Source: Baffinella frigidus | Lineage: Eukaryota; Cryptophyceae; Cryptomonadales; Baffinellaceae | NCBI GenBank assembly: GCA_026770585.1 | Contig: MU647212.1 | Coordinates: 107,251 to 130,441, forward strand | DNA length: 23,191 nucleotides | Reading direction: 5' to 3' | Shown: one piece after another, positions 9,334 through 17,782 of the stretch | Layout: every line of letters begins with the position of its first letter | Position numbering within the stretch: the first letter of the stretch is position 1 | The notes under the pieces: generated by a model | What the model saw: only the letters and a program-made list of their open reading frames with translations | What the model was told of the DNA's origin: nothing | Databases searched by the model: none | Made by a program: the position numbers and the translations under genes

Positions 9334-12300
9334 GGTGTAGGACGAAACCGAGCCGGGGGGCTCGGCAGCGTCCATGAAGTTCTTCCAAGCCGTCTCGCCC
9401 ATCTCCTCCTCCATCTCCTCCTGCCAGGGTGTGTGTGTGTGTGTGAGAGAGAGAGAGCGAGAGAGTCAGAGGGGGAGAGAGAGCGAAAGAGAGAGTCAGA
9501 GATAAAGAGTAAGAGATAGAGAGAGAGCGAGGGAGCGAGAGCGAGAATCAGAGAGAGTGTGTCGGAGAGAAAGAGTCAGAGAGAGAGAGAGCGAGAGAGC
9601 GAGAGAGCGAGAGAGCAAGAAAGCGAGAGAGCGAGAGAGCGAGAAAGCGAGAGAGCGAGAGAGTCAGCCAGACCAAAAGGTTTGATTTGGTTTGGTTAGG
9701 GGGCGACGCACCTCAGTGTAGATGGGCAACCCGTCCTCGGTGTGACTCCGCGCTCCTGCTCGGATCGAGCACCCTTCAGTCCCTACGGTAGGCAATTCCG
9801 TAGGGGCATAGGGGGGTCCCTACGGTAGGCAATTCCGTAGGGGCATAGGGGGGTCCCTACGGTAGGCAATTCCGTAGGGACATAGGGGGGTCCCTACGGA
9901 ACCCGTCCTCGGTGTGACTGCGCGCCCCTGCGTTCGGATTTAGTGTTTAGGGGTTTGTGTTTTTTGTTTAGTGTTTAGTGTTTAGGGTTTAGGGTTCAGG
10001 GTTTGAGGTTAGGGTTTAGGGTTTAGGGTTTAGGGTTTAGGGTTTAGGGTTTGAGGTTTGGGGTTTGAGGTTTGGGGTTTAGGGTGTAGGGTTTAGGGTT
10101 TAGGGTTTAGGGTTTAGGGTTTAAGGTTTAGGGTTTAGGGTCTAGGGTCTTGGGTTTAGGGGTTAGAGTTCGGATGCGAGAAGCTTCTCAGGGAGACACA
10201 GTTCTTACTGCATTGCTAGCGCCAAGATTTTGTTCAGGTTAATTAAAATGTCGTGCGCTGCGGGAAGCGCACTCCCGCGGTCAGATACGAGAATCTTCTC
10301 AGTGACAACTCCAACAGCTCCAACAACTTCAATAGCTCCAATAGCTCCCAGAGCTCCAATAGCGCCAACATCTCCAACAACTCCCAGGCTCCAATAGCTC
10401 CACTAACTCCAATAGAGCCCGTTCGTACTGCCATGATCGCCGCCAGGCTTCCTCCCCCACAGAGGCGACGTTTTGGCAGCGGTAGGTAGCATCATCACGC
10501 GAGGCTGATCGAGCACCCAATTCAAAAGTCCAGAATTTATTCATTGAGTAGTAATTTTGATTGGGTTGGTCACGTGTCGCGCCGCTTTTCGGCGCAACAC
10601 GTGACCAACCCCATGAAACGTCTACAAACGACTGTCATGCTGCGTGATTGGATAGCCTCGTGTGGGAATCCGGGGGTATGCTGCCTACAAGGGTGAAATC
10701 ACTGCTCGATGGGATGGGGCCCCATCGAGAAAACGATGAGGGGGCTGAAGGAGATTCTCGAAACAGAGATGTTTGGAGGCTCGGAGCCTTCCCACACGAG
10801 GATGCTAGAGGGGCCTTTAAAACCGATGTGCTTTTAAAAGAGGGCATTTGTGTAGTAACGTTTGTTGAATGGTCACGTGACTATGCTCAAATTGCACAGT
10901 CAGGAGGTTACTTTACCTTATCCTGGTAAAAATATTCACAACCCCACGTGTAAATAGGCCCCTCTAGCATTCTCGAGTGGAAGCCCTGACAGATAAGTTC
11001 TCACTACGAAACTGCTAAGTCCGATAACAGGCGGTATCGCCCCCCCAGTGATAAATCCGATAAGAACGACAACCCAACCCTATTTCGATCCGACACCTCC
11101 CCAGAAACGGATGCCTAGCTCTGCCTTAGTTAATCTGGTCTCCTCAAAACGAGGAGACCGGAAGTTGATTGTCCCTAGTGTGTGGTCGACATCCGTCAAC
11201 TTTTGATGTGAAAACGATAAGTCGACCCAACTGAGGCAGCGCTAGGATGCGGGAATTTTGTTGACTCCAATAACCTGCCCGGTGAACAGATGTGGGTACC
11301 TTAATTATATGTCTTCTGACTTCAACTTTTTACATCGTGTGGCTACCCTCAGATTCGCCTGAAAGGGGTGCTTAGAACCGGCATGTGTTTTCAGGAATCG
11401 ACCGAGATGTGAACAATTGTTCACTTGGGAGGCGCATGGAACATCTAACGCGGCAACACATTCAATTTAAAACGCCGACACTTTTTTGTCTTATCGTAAG
11501 GGCGAAATTTGCTGTCGTATCTTATCTCAGAAAAGAAGTTCTAAAAAGCGTTTTCTCAAGTCAATTCCCCTGCAAATATGTCAACTTCAGAGTAGCGAAA
11601 AGAATACGTTGACATACTTGAAGGGGAATTGACTTAAGAAAACGAGTTTCAAAACTCCTTTTCTGAGAGAGGATTCTCGATTTGATTTTGCACCCACTCC
11701 CCAGATATAAAACACGCGAGGTAACTCAATTTTTTTTTCATAAGAGATTTATTCATTCCATACAGGGGACCCTACGGTAGGGATCTAGGAATTTCACACA
11801 GGGGGAACAGCTGGCCCATCAATAATTTCCTCGATTCCTGGTACAAATCCGAGGGCTTAGAAACTCCATGATAAGCTGCTACAGATTGCTGGTGACAGCG
11901 GCCTTCCCAGTGTCAAACACAAAGGATAATTTACTATGGCATAGGTGATTTTACTTATGAATCCTAATTAAATCAAAGCCTCCCTCCAAAAATCCTGGGT
12001 GGGATGAGCGGGGCGCGCACCCTTCCCAGAGCCAAAATCAAAGCATAATTTACTATGGCATAGGTAATTTTACATATGAATCCTAATTAATCAAAACCTC
12101 CCCTCGAAAATGCTGGGTGGGATGAGCGGGGCGCGCACCCTTCCCAGATTCGCCTTTGTACTTGGCCTCCTCGGCCTTGATCTCCTCCTGAGTCGGGCCC
12201 TTCTGCACGAACACGGGCTGCGCACCCGCCAACGATTTGATCCGCTTCAGAGGGGAGGAAAAGCCACCAAGGCCTGATCGGTTCCGTAACGAGAGTGAAG

Positions 12301-13575
12301 GTGATCTCGCGAACCAAGCGTCTCAATCACTGCGTTCTCAGGTCGAGCCTGCTACTGGCCGGGCTCCGGCTCTGCTCTCCGAGAAGAAGCGCTGAGCTGC
12401 CTCTCTACTCTCAGGTTCCAGGACAGGCGGTTTCTTCGCGAGGGTCCACGACCCATCAAGAGCAGCTGTTTTCCTGCCTGCGGAAATCCGAGTGCCGTCG
12501 GCCCTTTCTGACCACCAACCCTCACAGCCTGAGCAAATCATCGAACGTGAGGTCACGTATTTCCCTTGGAGGCCGCCGGATTCCGGCGACCGTGGAGCCA
12601 TTTTAAATTGAAATCGAAAACCGAAAATCGTCGATTTGCTCAGCCCGTGAGGGTTGGTGGGAACGAACGCGGGCTGCGCACGCTCGAATAAGCGTCTCAC
12701 ATACTATTTTGCACTGGCGTGCCTGGACTAGCCCGCTGGCTGCCGTGCCGCTGATTGCGGAGGAGTGTAGATAACACGTGTGCGAGGAAAGGGGTTTTAC
12801 ACGTGTCTTTACAAAAAGTATTAATAAACATGTACACGCTGATGGTACTTGATGGGCTGCGGCTGTGGTGGGAGAGGAGCCGCCTCTCTGCTTTCAGGTT
12901 CCAGGGTCAGGGCAAGCGATTTCTTCGTGAGGGTCGACGGCGCAACACGAACAGCTTAATCTCCATACAAGTATTAATTAATTGCTTTTCGGCAGCGAAA
13001 ATTACTACACGATTTGCTCATAAAAGTAATAGTAGAGCGTTTGTGTAGTAAATTTCGTTGCGCCAAAAGCAATGAATTAATACTTTTGTGGAGATGAAGC
13101 TGGTTCCCCTCGTTTTCCCTCACGCGTAACTCCGAGTCCAGGAAGACAGGAAGCCCCCGCTGATCCATGTGGGTGCATTGGGCGCAGCCTCGCGGGGGGG
13201 GTTCTGTACTGTGTCACGGGTCGTTACCTTCGGGGCGGACTTCTTGCCCTTGGCGGCGAAGATGTCGTCGAGGTCGTCCTTTGCCTGTTTGCGGGCAGAA
13301 CATTCGCTGAAGGAAGGACGGCAGCCTTTGCGCTCGCGGTGCATGCACGAGCAACGCTGCACGGAATGCGCTGCACGGGCGTGGGCCATCGGGGGAAGGG
13401 GTCAGGGGCGCACCTTCGCAGCAGCGGGCTTCTTGGCCTCCTCCTTCGGAGCGGTTTTCACCACCGGGGTGGCCTTCTTGCCTTTGGGTTGCTCCTTCCC
13501 CGGAGCCTGCTTCACCATGGTGGCGGATTTCTTCACGGACCCTGCCTTCCCCTCTGGCGTTGGTGCCTTGGGCAT
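9331..13575 (-). CDS. DUF1764-like protein, five exons
   Basis: Role unknown; DUF1764 (PF08576, from memory) is an uncharacterised eukaryotic family. Exons in transcript order: 13575-13414, 13284-13228, 12217-12139, 9755-9712 and 9420-9331 (TAG). All borders are AG/GT and the phases fit: exon 3 ends in a single G that the GA of exon 4 completes to Gly. The predicted protein has 143 residues. Residues 1-54 are Lys/Ala/Pro-rich (MPKAPTPEGKAGSVKKSATM at the start). Exon 2 gives AKDDLDDIFAAKGKKSAPK. Exon 3 gives PVFVQKGPTQEEIKAEEAKY and onward. Exons 4 and 5 join as ARSHTEDGLPIYTE-EEMEEE. The LDDIF motif after a Lys-rich N-terminus and the later TEDGLPIYTEEE match what I recall of the family. The Cys-rich tail usual in the family is absent; the C-terminus is instead acidic and ends PPGSVSSYT. 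Three of four donors are GTGCGY. Introns reach 2.4 kb and hold several MITEs. Confidence 0.75.
9430..9665 (+). repeat. GA microsatellite, CT-rich on the gene's sense strand
   Basis: GT then GAGA/GCGA repeats. On the minus strand this is a long CT tract ending 7 to 10 bp before the CAG acceptor of exon 5 of the DUF1764-like gene, so it probably serves as its polypyrimidine tract. Confidence 0.85.
9780..9899. repeat. 37-bp tandem repeat, about three copies
   Basis: Units start at 9780, 9817 and 9854, with the beginning of a fourth at 9891. The unit contains TCCCTACGGTAGGCAATTCC, then GTAGGGGCATAGGGGGG. It includes an inverted CCCTACGG...CCGTAGGG pair and shares CCCTACGGTAGG with the TATCCCT MITE core. 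It lies between two copies of exon 4 of the minus-strand gene. Confidence 0.9.
9898..9927 (-). pseudogene. Second, truncated copy of DUF1764-like exon 4
   Basis: On the minus strand CGCAG, then GGGCGCGCAGTCACACCGAG and GACGGGTTCC read G-ARSHTEDGF in the same phase as exon 4, but stop where the 37-bp repeat begins. A GTAGGG follows and could act as a donor. Using it in place of exon 4 would lose PIYTE and shift the frame, so I take it as a broken duplicate. Confidence 0.6.
9944..10171 (+). repeat. Interstitial TTTAGGG tract
   Basis: Many exact TTTAGGG units (best at 10010-10060 and 10090-10140) mixed with TTTGAGG, TTTGGGG and TTCAGGG. On the minus strand it is CCCTAAA and precedes the exon-4 copy at 9927. 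It is intronic, so it does not mark a chromosome end. Confidence 0.95.
10300..10415 (+). repeat. CTCCAACAG-type 9-bp minisatellite
   Basis: Units of CTCCAATAG or CTCCAACAA with small changes, about 12 copies. The Ser/Asn-rich open frame over it is a by-product. It is intronic in the minus-strand gene. Confidence 0.85.
10563..10611. repeat. Near-perfect hairpin
   Basis: Arms GGGTTGGTCACGTGTCGCGC and its complement are separated by a TTTTC loop, with about two mismatches in 23 bp. A looser inverted pair (CCTCGTGTGGGAA / TTCCCACACGAGG) follows at about 10656-10801 around GATGGGATGGGGCCCCATC. Both are probably small non-autonomous elements. Confidence 0.7.
11109..11249. mobile_element. Imperfect inverted-repeat element with inner hairpin
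   Basis: Left end GGATGCCTAGCTCTGCCTTA pairs loosely with the inverted right end GCATCCTAGCGCTGCCTCAG. Inside, 11137-11159 is a clean 9-bp hairpin (GGTCTCCTC / GAGGAGACC). Mismatches are many, so this is an old copy at best. Confidence 0.5.
11522..11670. mobile_element. MITE, TTATCTCAG family, diverged copy
   Basis: Starts TTATCTCAGAAAAGAAGTTC and ends in an inverted, mutated form. The inner AAGTCAATTCCCCTGCAAAT, then TGTCAACTT pairs with the other half. It is homologous to the copies at 15007 and 18393. It lies in intron 3 of the DUF1764-like gene. Confidence 0.8.
11671..11902. other. Intron sequence, nothing recognised
   Basis: AT-richer than its surroundings, with a T run near 11730 and one CCCTACGGTAGGGATCTAGG fragment of the MITE core at about 11769. 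No exon was found here. Confidence 0.4.
11903..12140. repeat. Two tandem units of about 119 bp
   Basis: Units start with CTTCCCAG at 11903 and 12022, and a third begins at 12140 inside exon 3 of the minus-strand gene. Shared blocks include TTTACTATGGCATAGGT and TGGGTGGGATGAGCGGGGCG. The donor of exon 3 (GTGCGC on the minus strand) is therefore also present one unit downstream, so a duplicated splice donor is available. Confidence 0.85.
12394..12940. repeat. Direct repeat within intron 2
   Basis: CTGCCTCTCTACTCTCAGGT, then TCCAGGACAGGCGGTTTCTT at about 12394-12445 matches CCGCCTCTCTGCTTTCAGGT and following at about 12881-12940. Near 12660-12676 there is also a short copy of the exon-3 acceptor region (on the minus strand TGCGCAGCCCGCGTTCGT). 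The intron has therefore grown by local duplication. Confidence 0.65.
12512..12660. mobile_element. MITE-like element with 33-bp inverted ends
   Basis: CCACCAACCCTCACAGCCTG, then AGCAAATC at 12512 is repeated inverted at 12660 (CCACCAACCCTCACGGGCTG) with about five mismatches. It is 149 bp long. The right end abuts the partial exon-3 copy near 12660. Confidence 0.75.
12952..13102. mobile_element. MITE-like element carrying an AACGAAAATTACTACAC-type core
   Basis: Arms CAGCTTAATCTCCATACAAG / CAGCTTCATCTCCACAAAAG (right arm inverted) continue through GTATTAATTMATTGCTTTT to an inner pair AGCGAAAATTACTACAC / AACGAAATTTACTACAC. It is 151 bp long. The inner pair is shared with the element at 19354, whose outer ends differ. 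Confidence 0.82.
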
Positions 13576-14013
13576 TTTTCGCGCGTGGATGTGCGCCCAA
13601 GAGCTCCGTCCAACCAGGTGTAGTGCTGACCTGGTGGGGGGGTAAGACGGGGACGGTCGTTGAATCGGTACCCCGGCAGGTCAAAATACCCACAGGTCAT
13701 GAGCCTCGCCAGGAACGGAAGTGCGTCATATTGAGTCTGGATGACTCTGCCCTTTCCTTCAAACGAAGGTTCGATTTCGAACCTTCCCCTTTGGAAACGG
13801 CCCAAACACCAGCCTCGACACGATTCACTTCGGAGGGCTGCAGAGGAAAGTCAGAGGAAAGTCAGAGGAAATTTTCAATTTTGTGACTGGGTGTTGCAGG
13901 TTGGGGCTCGCTTTCGCTGCCCACCCCCGTCGACGCCAGCTCTCAGGCGACGCCGAACGAGCGAGGGGGGTCGGTACGGACCGCCACCGCTGGCTGGGCG
14001 CCGGCAGCGAGCG
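13576..14013. promoter_or_regulatory. Presumed bidirectional promoter region
   Basis: The minus-strand DUF1764-like start codon (13575) and the plus-strand PDZ start codon (14014) face away from each other across 438 bp. It contains a perfect palindrome GAAGGTTCGA-TT-TCGAACCTTC at 13765-13786 and three direct copies of AGTCAGAGGAAA-like sequence at about 13847-13872. No TATA box is clear. An open frame on + crosses part of it but shows no homology. Confidence 0.5.
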
Positions 14014-15002
14014 ATGGAGTTCATCCAGCGAGCTATTTTTGGGAACTGCGGGGTCGGCATCAATATCTCGAGAGAGGCGCCCTTCACCGTCCAGCTGCTG
14101 CATGAGGGCAGGTCGGCGCACCGTTCCGGGCTCATCAAGCCGGGCGATGTGATTGTGAGCATCGCCGGGGAGAGCCTGCAGGTGCTGGCCTCGCCTCTCT
14201 CGCCCCGACGCACCTCTGTCAGACCCTCCTCTGCGATGTCGCCCCGGACCACAGCTCACGTTTCACGCGCCTGCGCAGGGGAAATCCGTGGATCAGCTGA
14301 CAGGGCTGATGCTTGGGCCGCCGAGCTCGCCTGTTGAGCTCGGGCTGAGCCGGGGGAGCGTCTTGCTCCGGGTCTGGCTCCTTCGTTCGCCGAGCAAACT
14401 GACCCAGGTATCAGGGAATCCTGCGTACCAAGGGGGGGACAGGATGGGAGAGTTGTAATGACGGAAACGTATTGGGGAACAGGGATGCACTGGAGACGAG
14501 AGTCGAAAACTCTCAGTTTTCAGCAAGGTAATGTTTTGCCATGAGTAGAAATTATATCCCCCTGGTTTTATGAGTTTTGCCATGATGGTGCTAGAGTGCG
14601 ACAAGTAGTGGACTTGCCAGCTGAGACGAGGGTCGGATCGACGGGAACAAAGAGGATTAAACTAGCCACCAAGGCAAGTAACTGAAGTCTCCGCAGGGGC
14701 TCTCTACACCCTATACCCTAAACCCTAAACCCTAAACTCTAAACCCTAAACCCTCAACCCTAAACCCCAAACCCTAAACCCTAAACCCTAAATCCAAACC
14801 CCTGAACCCCAACCCCCAAAACCCACACCCCAAACCCCAAACCCCAAACCCTAAACCCTAAACCCTAAACCCTACACCCTACACCCTACACCCTACATCC
14901 TAAACCCCACACCCCAAACCCCTACCCCAAACCCCAGGTGGAGGTGCAGAAGCAGCGGGATCTACAGTCGAAGCGCGGGGGAGTCTCGCAGCAGTCATCC
15001 CG
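14014..15002 (+). CDS. PDZ-domain protein, first exons; 3' end uncertain
   Basis: Exon 1 runs from ATG 14014 (or from an acceptor CAG ending at 14007) to 14181. Exon 2 is 14279-14407. A possible exon 3 is 14938-15002. All joins are phase 0 and have AG/GT borders. Exons 1 and 2 give a PDZ-like fold: GVGINISREAPFTVQLLHEG (carboxylate-binding loop and strand), SGLIKPGDVIVSIAGESLQ, then GKSVDQLTGLMLGPPSSPVE and LGLSRGSVLLRVWLLR. GLIKPGDVI and the final V-LGL-R strand are characteristic. PDZ domains bind peptide C-termini, so a scaffold role is likely, but the partner is unknown. The domain spans nearly the whole visible product, starting about 13 residues from the Met. Exon 3 (VEVQKQRDLQSKRGGVSQQS) is preceded by a CCCTAAA/CCCCAAA tract ending CAG. 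The gene may continue into the FDP-motif exons that end at 17782. Confidence 0.72.
14706..14937 (+). repeat. CCCTAAA tract ending in a splice acceptor
   Basis: Runs of CCCTAAA grade into CCCCAAA and CCCTACA and finish ACCCCAG immediately before the exon at 14938. Sense orientation is C-rich. Confidence 0.9.
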
Positions 15003-15006
15003 GTGC

Positions 15007-15156
15007 TTATCTCAGAAAACGAGTTCTAAAACTCGTTTTCTTAAGTCAATTCTCCTACAAATTTGTCAACTTATGCGGAGAGTAAAGAATAAGTTGACGA
15101 ATTTGTAGAGGAATTGACTTGAGAAAACGAGTTTTAGAACTCGTTTTCTGAGATAA
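15007..15156. mobile_element. MITE, TTATCTCAG family, intact, with GTGC duplication
   Basis: Ends TTATCTCAGAAAACGAGTTC / TTATCTCAGAAAACGAGTTC (inverted), 150 bp, with nested palindromes (GAGTTCTAAAACTC) and an inner AAGTCAATTC...GAATTGACTT pair. GTGC at 15003-15006 and 15157-15160 flanks it. Removing one GTGC and the element restores a sequence like the neighbouring uninterrupted modules (GTGCGAT at about 15330 and GTGCAAT at 15593), which supports a 4-bp target duplication. Confidence 0.9.
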
Positions 15157-15388
15157 GTGCGACGCCCATCCCGAGAAGCATCATCCAGCGTTCCCATTTG
15201 AGTCGGTCAGTTATGAGTCACGATTCTCGCGCTTAGAAGCAGTGGGACCTGCACTTGAATCGCGTGGGATTTGAGGCGGCGGCGGGAACGGGTCCGCACC
15301 TGTCTTCCCCGTGCGATCCCCATCTCGAGAAGCATTATCCAGCGCTTCTATTGAGTCGTTAGATTGAAAGCGATTCTCGCGCTGATTG

Positions 15389-15560
15389 CCACGCAAGAGT
15401 GTAGGGCAGAGTGGCCCACAGGAGAAATAGTAGAATTCTACTATTTCTTAAGTTCATAAGTGGACATTCTACCCACGGAAAAATCGAAATTTTGGAAAGT
15501 TGTTACAAATTCCGTGTGAACTGACTTGTGTTCCCAAGTCAGCCCTACACTCTTGCGTGG
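15389..15560. mobile_element. MITE-like element with perfect 19-bp inverted ends
   Basis: CCACGCAAGAGTGTAGGGC at 15389-15407 is exactly inverted at 15542-15560. The 172-bp element holds an inner palindrome AAATAGTAGAATTCTACTATTT near 15425-15446. The ends differ from every other family here. Confidence 0.85.
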
Positions 15561-15720
15561 TGAGGGAGGGAGGGTCTCGCACCAGTCCTACCGGTGCAAT
15601 ATCCATCCCGAAAAGCATCATCACACGTTTGATCATAAAACACTAGCATTAGGGGGAGTCGAGGCGGCGGGGGGGAGGGTCTCGCGCCAGTCCTTTCGGT
15701 GCAACCCCCCCCCCCCCCGT

Positions 15721-16261
15721 ACGACTGTTGGCTGATGGCATATTTTTTTCAGAAACTAATCTGGTGTTGGAGGGGGGGGGACCTCCCGGTGCGTTGCTTC
15801 TTTTCTGCTCTCGGGTCTTGCGTGGAGTGATCCAATAATCTATGATCAAGATACCAAAGGAGGGGAGGGTGGCAGAGGTCCGCCTCAGCCGGAGCTATTG
15901 GAAAGACGCTATGAGCCGTGTGCCGGACCTCCTCAGCAGTCTCAATGCCCCCCATACGAGTTGAGTCAACCATGAAGTCAACTGCTCATGAAGTCAACTC
16001 GGGAAGTTGACAGGGAACATTGCTGAGGTAGTGGGAGCCAACCCGAAACCCTGACACAGGTCTTCGGTGCATCGCCAGGCAAGCCGCATGACCGACACGT
16101 CCTACTTGATGAGCCAGGTCCCGCCCTCGATACTTCCTCCTCTTTTGATTACTCGCGATACTGGTCCTAGATAGGCGCTTAAGCCTTGAGTTGAGTGATG
16201 CAATAGTCTATGAGCCTTAAGGAACCTTGATTTCGTCTCCACATGGTTCTGGAGATGCTCC
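15721..16261. other. No gene recognised
   Basis: Starts with G and C runs. GTCAACT/AGTTGAC pairs recur around 15970-16010. A fragment CACAGGTCTTCGGTGCATCG near 16055 resembles the exon-donor part of the upstream modules. No convincing exon. Confidence 0.35.
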
Positions 16262-16500
16262 GAAACCCGAAACCCTAAACCCTAAACACTTGATCCGGAA
16301 ACCTACTACTTGAACCCAAAAACCTAACCCTACACCCTAAACCCTAAACCCCAAAATCCTAAAACCAAAAGCAAGCGTCGATAGGGAGCCTGGGAGAGGA
16401 GTCGCACCCCAACTCCTACACCCTAAACCCTAGACACCAAACCCGGAACCCTACACCTTAACCCCCAAACCCTAAACCCCAAACCCTAAACCCAACCCAG
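16262..16500 (+). repeat. CCCTAAA-like tracts around decayed exon copies
   Basis: Two C-rich tracts (about 16265-16370 and 16410-16497) flank a degenerate copy of the GCGTCGATCGGGAG exon at about 16375 whose acceptor reads CAA instead of CAG. The second tract ends AACCCAG before the copy at 16501-16527 (ASIGSLGEE, then GTCGTG). Confidence 0.75.
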
Positions 16501-16634
16501 GCGTCGATCGGCAGTCTGGGAGAGGAGGTCGTGCCCGCAACATCGCCTGGTTTCGTGTCCTTGTCATACCACTTAGCAGCCACCGCTGCCTCCGGGAAAC
16601 GGCCCACATCATGAAACCTAAACACGAAATGCAG

Positions 16635-17782
16635 GCGTCGATCGGGAGCTCGGGAGAGGAGTCGTACCGCGTACCGGTTCGCACGAACCGGGGGAGGGGA
16701 TGGGGCTTGGGGCCGGGGCTAATGAACCGACGCCAAAAACAACCGCGGCAAAAAACCGCGGCAGTAATAACGACGCATTACCACCGGTACTAACAACGGT
16801 ACTAATCTGGGACACGAAAGTTACCACCGGTACTAAAAACGGTACTGATCTGGGACACGAAAGCAGGCGTCGATCGGGAGTCTGGGAGAGGAGTCGTACC
16901 GCGAGCTGGGCAACGAGCAGTCCTTCGACCCCGACAGGTTACTAGCCTCCCACTTTCTATTTCGTGTCTCGGCCCTGAAGGGCCCCCATTTGTTTTCTTG
17001 GTTCGAGAATTCCTTCGACCCCGACAGGTTGCGAGCCTCACACTTCGTTTTGTTGACTTCTTTATTCTTTTTCGTGTCTTCTTGAGGCGTAGTGACTTTT
17101 GGGCCGCTCATCGATACGAGCCTCCCACTCGTTTTTCTTCTCTCCTTTATTGCTCTCGCGCATGGAGATGCGTGATCCAACAGGCTGTGAGCGTTGAGAC
17201 GGGCTTGCGTCGGTACGAGCCTCCCACCCCCACAAGAATCAGTCTCATCTGTCAACTTCTTCATAAGTTGACACTTTGTCAACTTCTTCAAAAGTTGACA
17301 GGTAAACGGACGCGTCGGTTTTGAACCTGGAGCGACGTTTTGGCAGCGAACGTGAAGCGCGACATACGCCCTCAAACCTAAACCCTAACTCCTAACCCCT
17401 AAACCCCAACCCCCACACTCCAAACCCCTTACCCCACACCCCACACCCCAACCTCCAAACCCCCAACCCCAAACTCCAAACCCCAAACCCCAAACCTCAA
17501 ACCTCAAAACCCAAACACAAAACCGCCCTCAAACCTGAACCCCAACTCCTAACCCCTAAACCCCAACCCCCACACCCCAAACTCCATACCCCATACCCCA
17601 CACCCCAAACCCCAAACCCCAAACCCCAACCCAGGCTGCACCTTGAGGCTTCGATCATGAGTCAGTACTCATTCCACGGCGGAGGGGGCGCCGAGAGCGA
17701 GAAAAGCTTTGATCCGGATGCCATGTACGGAGAGCGGTCCTTCCCCACCCTGCTCAATCAACGCAGGAGCTTGTTCGGCTGA
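16635..17782 (+). CDS. FDP-motif protein, 3' exons (gene 1)
   Basis: Function unknown. Best exons: 16635-16670 (ASIGSSGEESYR, donor GTACCG), 16867-16937 (ASIGSLGEESYRELGNEQSF, then DPD and AG of an Arg codon) and terminal 17635-17782 (TGA). The first join is phase 0. The second completes Arg: the AG of exon 16867-16937 takes the G at 17635, giving SFDPDR-LHLEASIMSQ. The C-terminus is SEKSFDPDAMYGERSFPTLL, then NQRRSLFG. The terminal exon is preceded by a CCCCAAA tract ending CAG. AATAAA at 17814-17819 could be the poly(A) signal. Extra copies of the ASIG exon lie at about 16375 and 16501, and a 3'-half copy of the FDPDR exon (NSFDPDR plus donor) ends at 17028. The ASIG exons could be alternatives or dead. 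This may be the end of the PDZ gene; the 5' end is unresolved. Confidence 0.6.
17029..17350 (+). repeat. Intron with repeated GAGCCTCCCAC and GTCAACTT hairpins
   Basis: The donor-proximal string CGAGCCTCCCAC or CGAGCCTCACAC recurs at about 16946, 17033, 17117 and 17217, showing that the 5' part of the intron was copied along with its exon. GTCAACTTCTTCATAAGTTGAC and a near copy at about 17259-17302 form two small hairpins. Confidence 0.6.
17370..17634 (+). repeat. CCCCAAA tract ending at the terminal exon
   Basis: CCCTAAC, CCCCAAA and CCCCACA repeats, including a duplicated block starting CCCTCAAACC (about 17370 and 17525), run directly into AACCCAG at 17634. C-rich on the sense strand. Confidence 0.9.

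Larger units (their letters stand above)
14938..15720 (+). repeat. Four imperfect copies of an exon-intron module
   Basis: Exon-like parts are at 14938-15002 (GGVSQQSSR), about 15237-15320 (KQWDLHLNRVGFEAAAG), about 15563-15592 (GGRVSHQSYR) and about 15652-15700 (GGRVSRQSFR). Each is followed by GTGC and then CCATC[CT]CGARAAGCAT-like intron. Two MITEs (15007-15156 and 15389-15560) have inserted between modules. Which copies are spliced cannot be told from sequence alone. Confidence 0.6.

Noticed and set aside
9780-9899. CRISPR array
   Set aside because: The 37-bp units are contiguous with no spacers, and the context is eukaryotic.
9944-10171. A chromosome end or telomere
   Set aside because: The TTTAGGG tract is interstitial and degenerate, with genes on both sides; the same holds for the tracts near 14.8, 17.5, 21.5 and 23.1 kb.
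10253-10489. Asn/Ser-rich 78-codon frame
   Set aside because: Encoded by a 9-bp minisatellite within an intron of the minus-strand gene.
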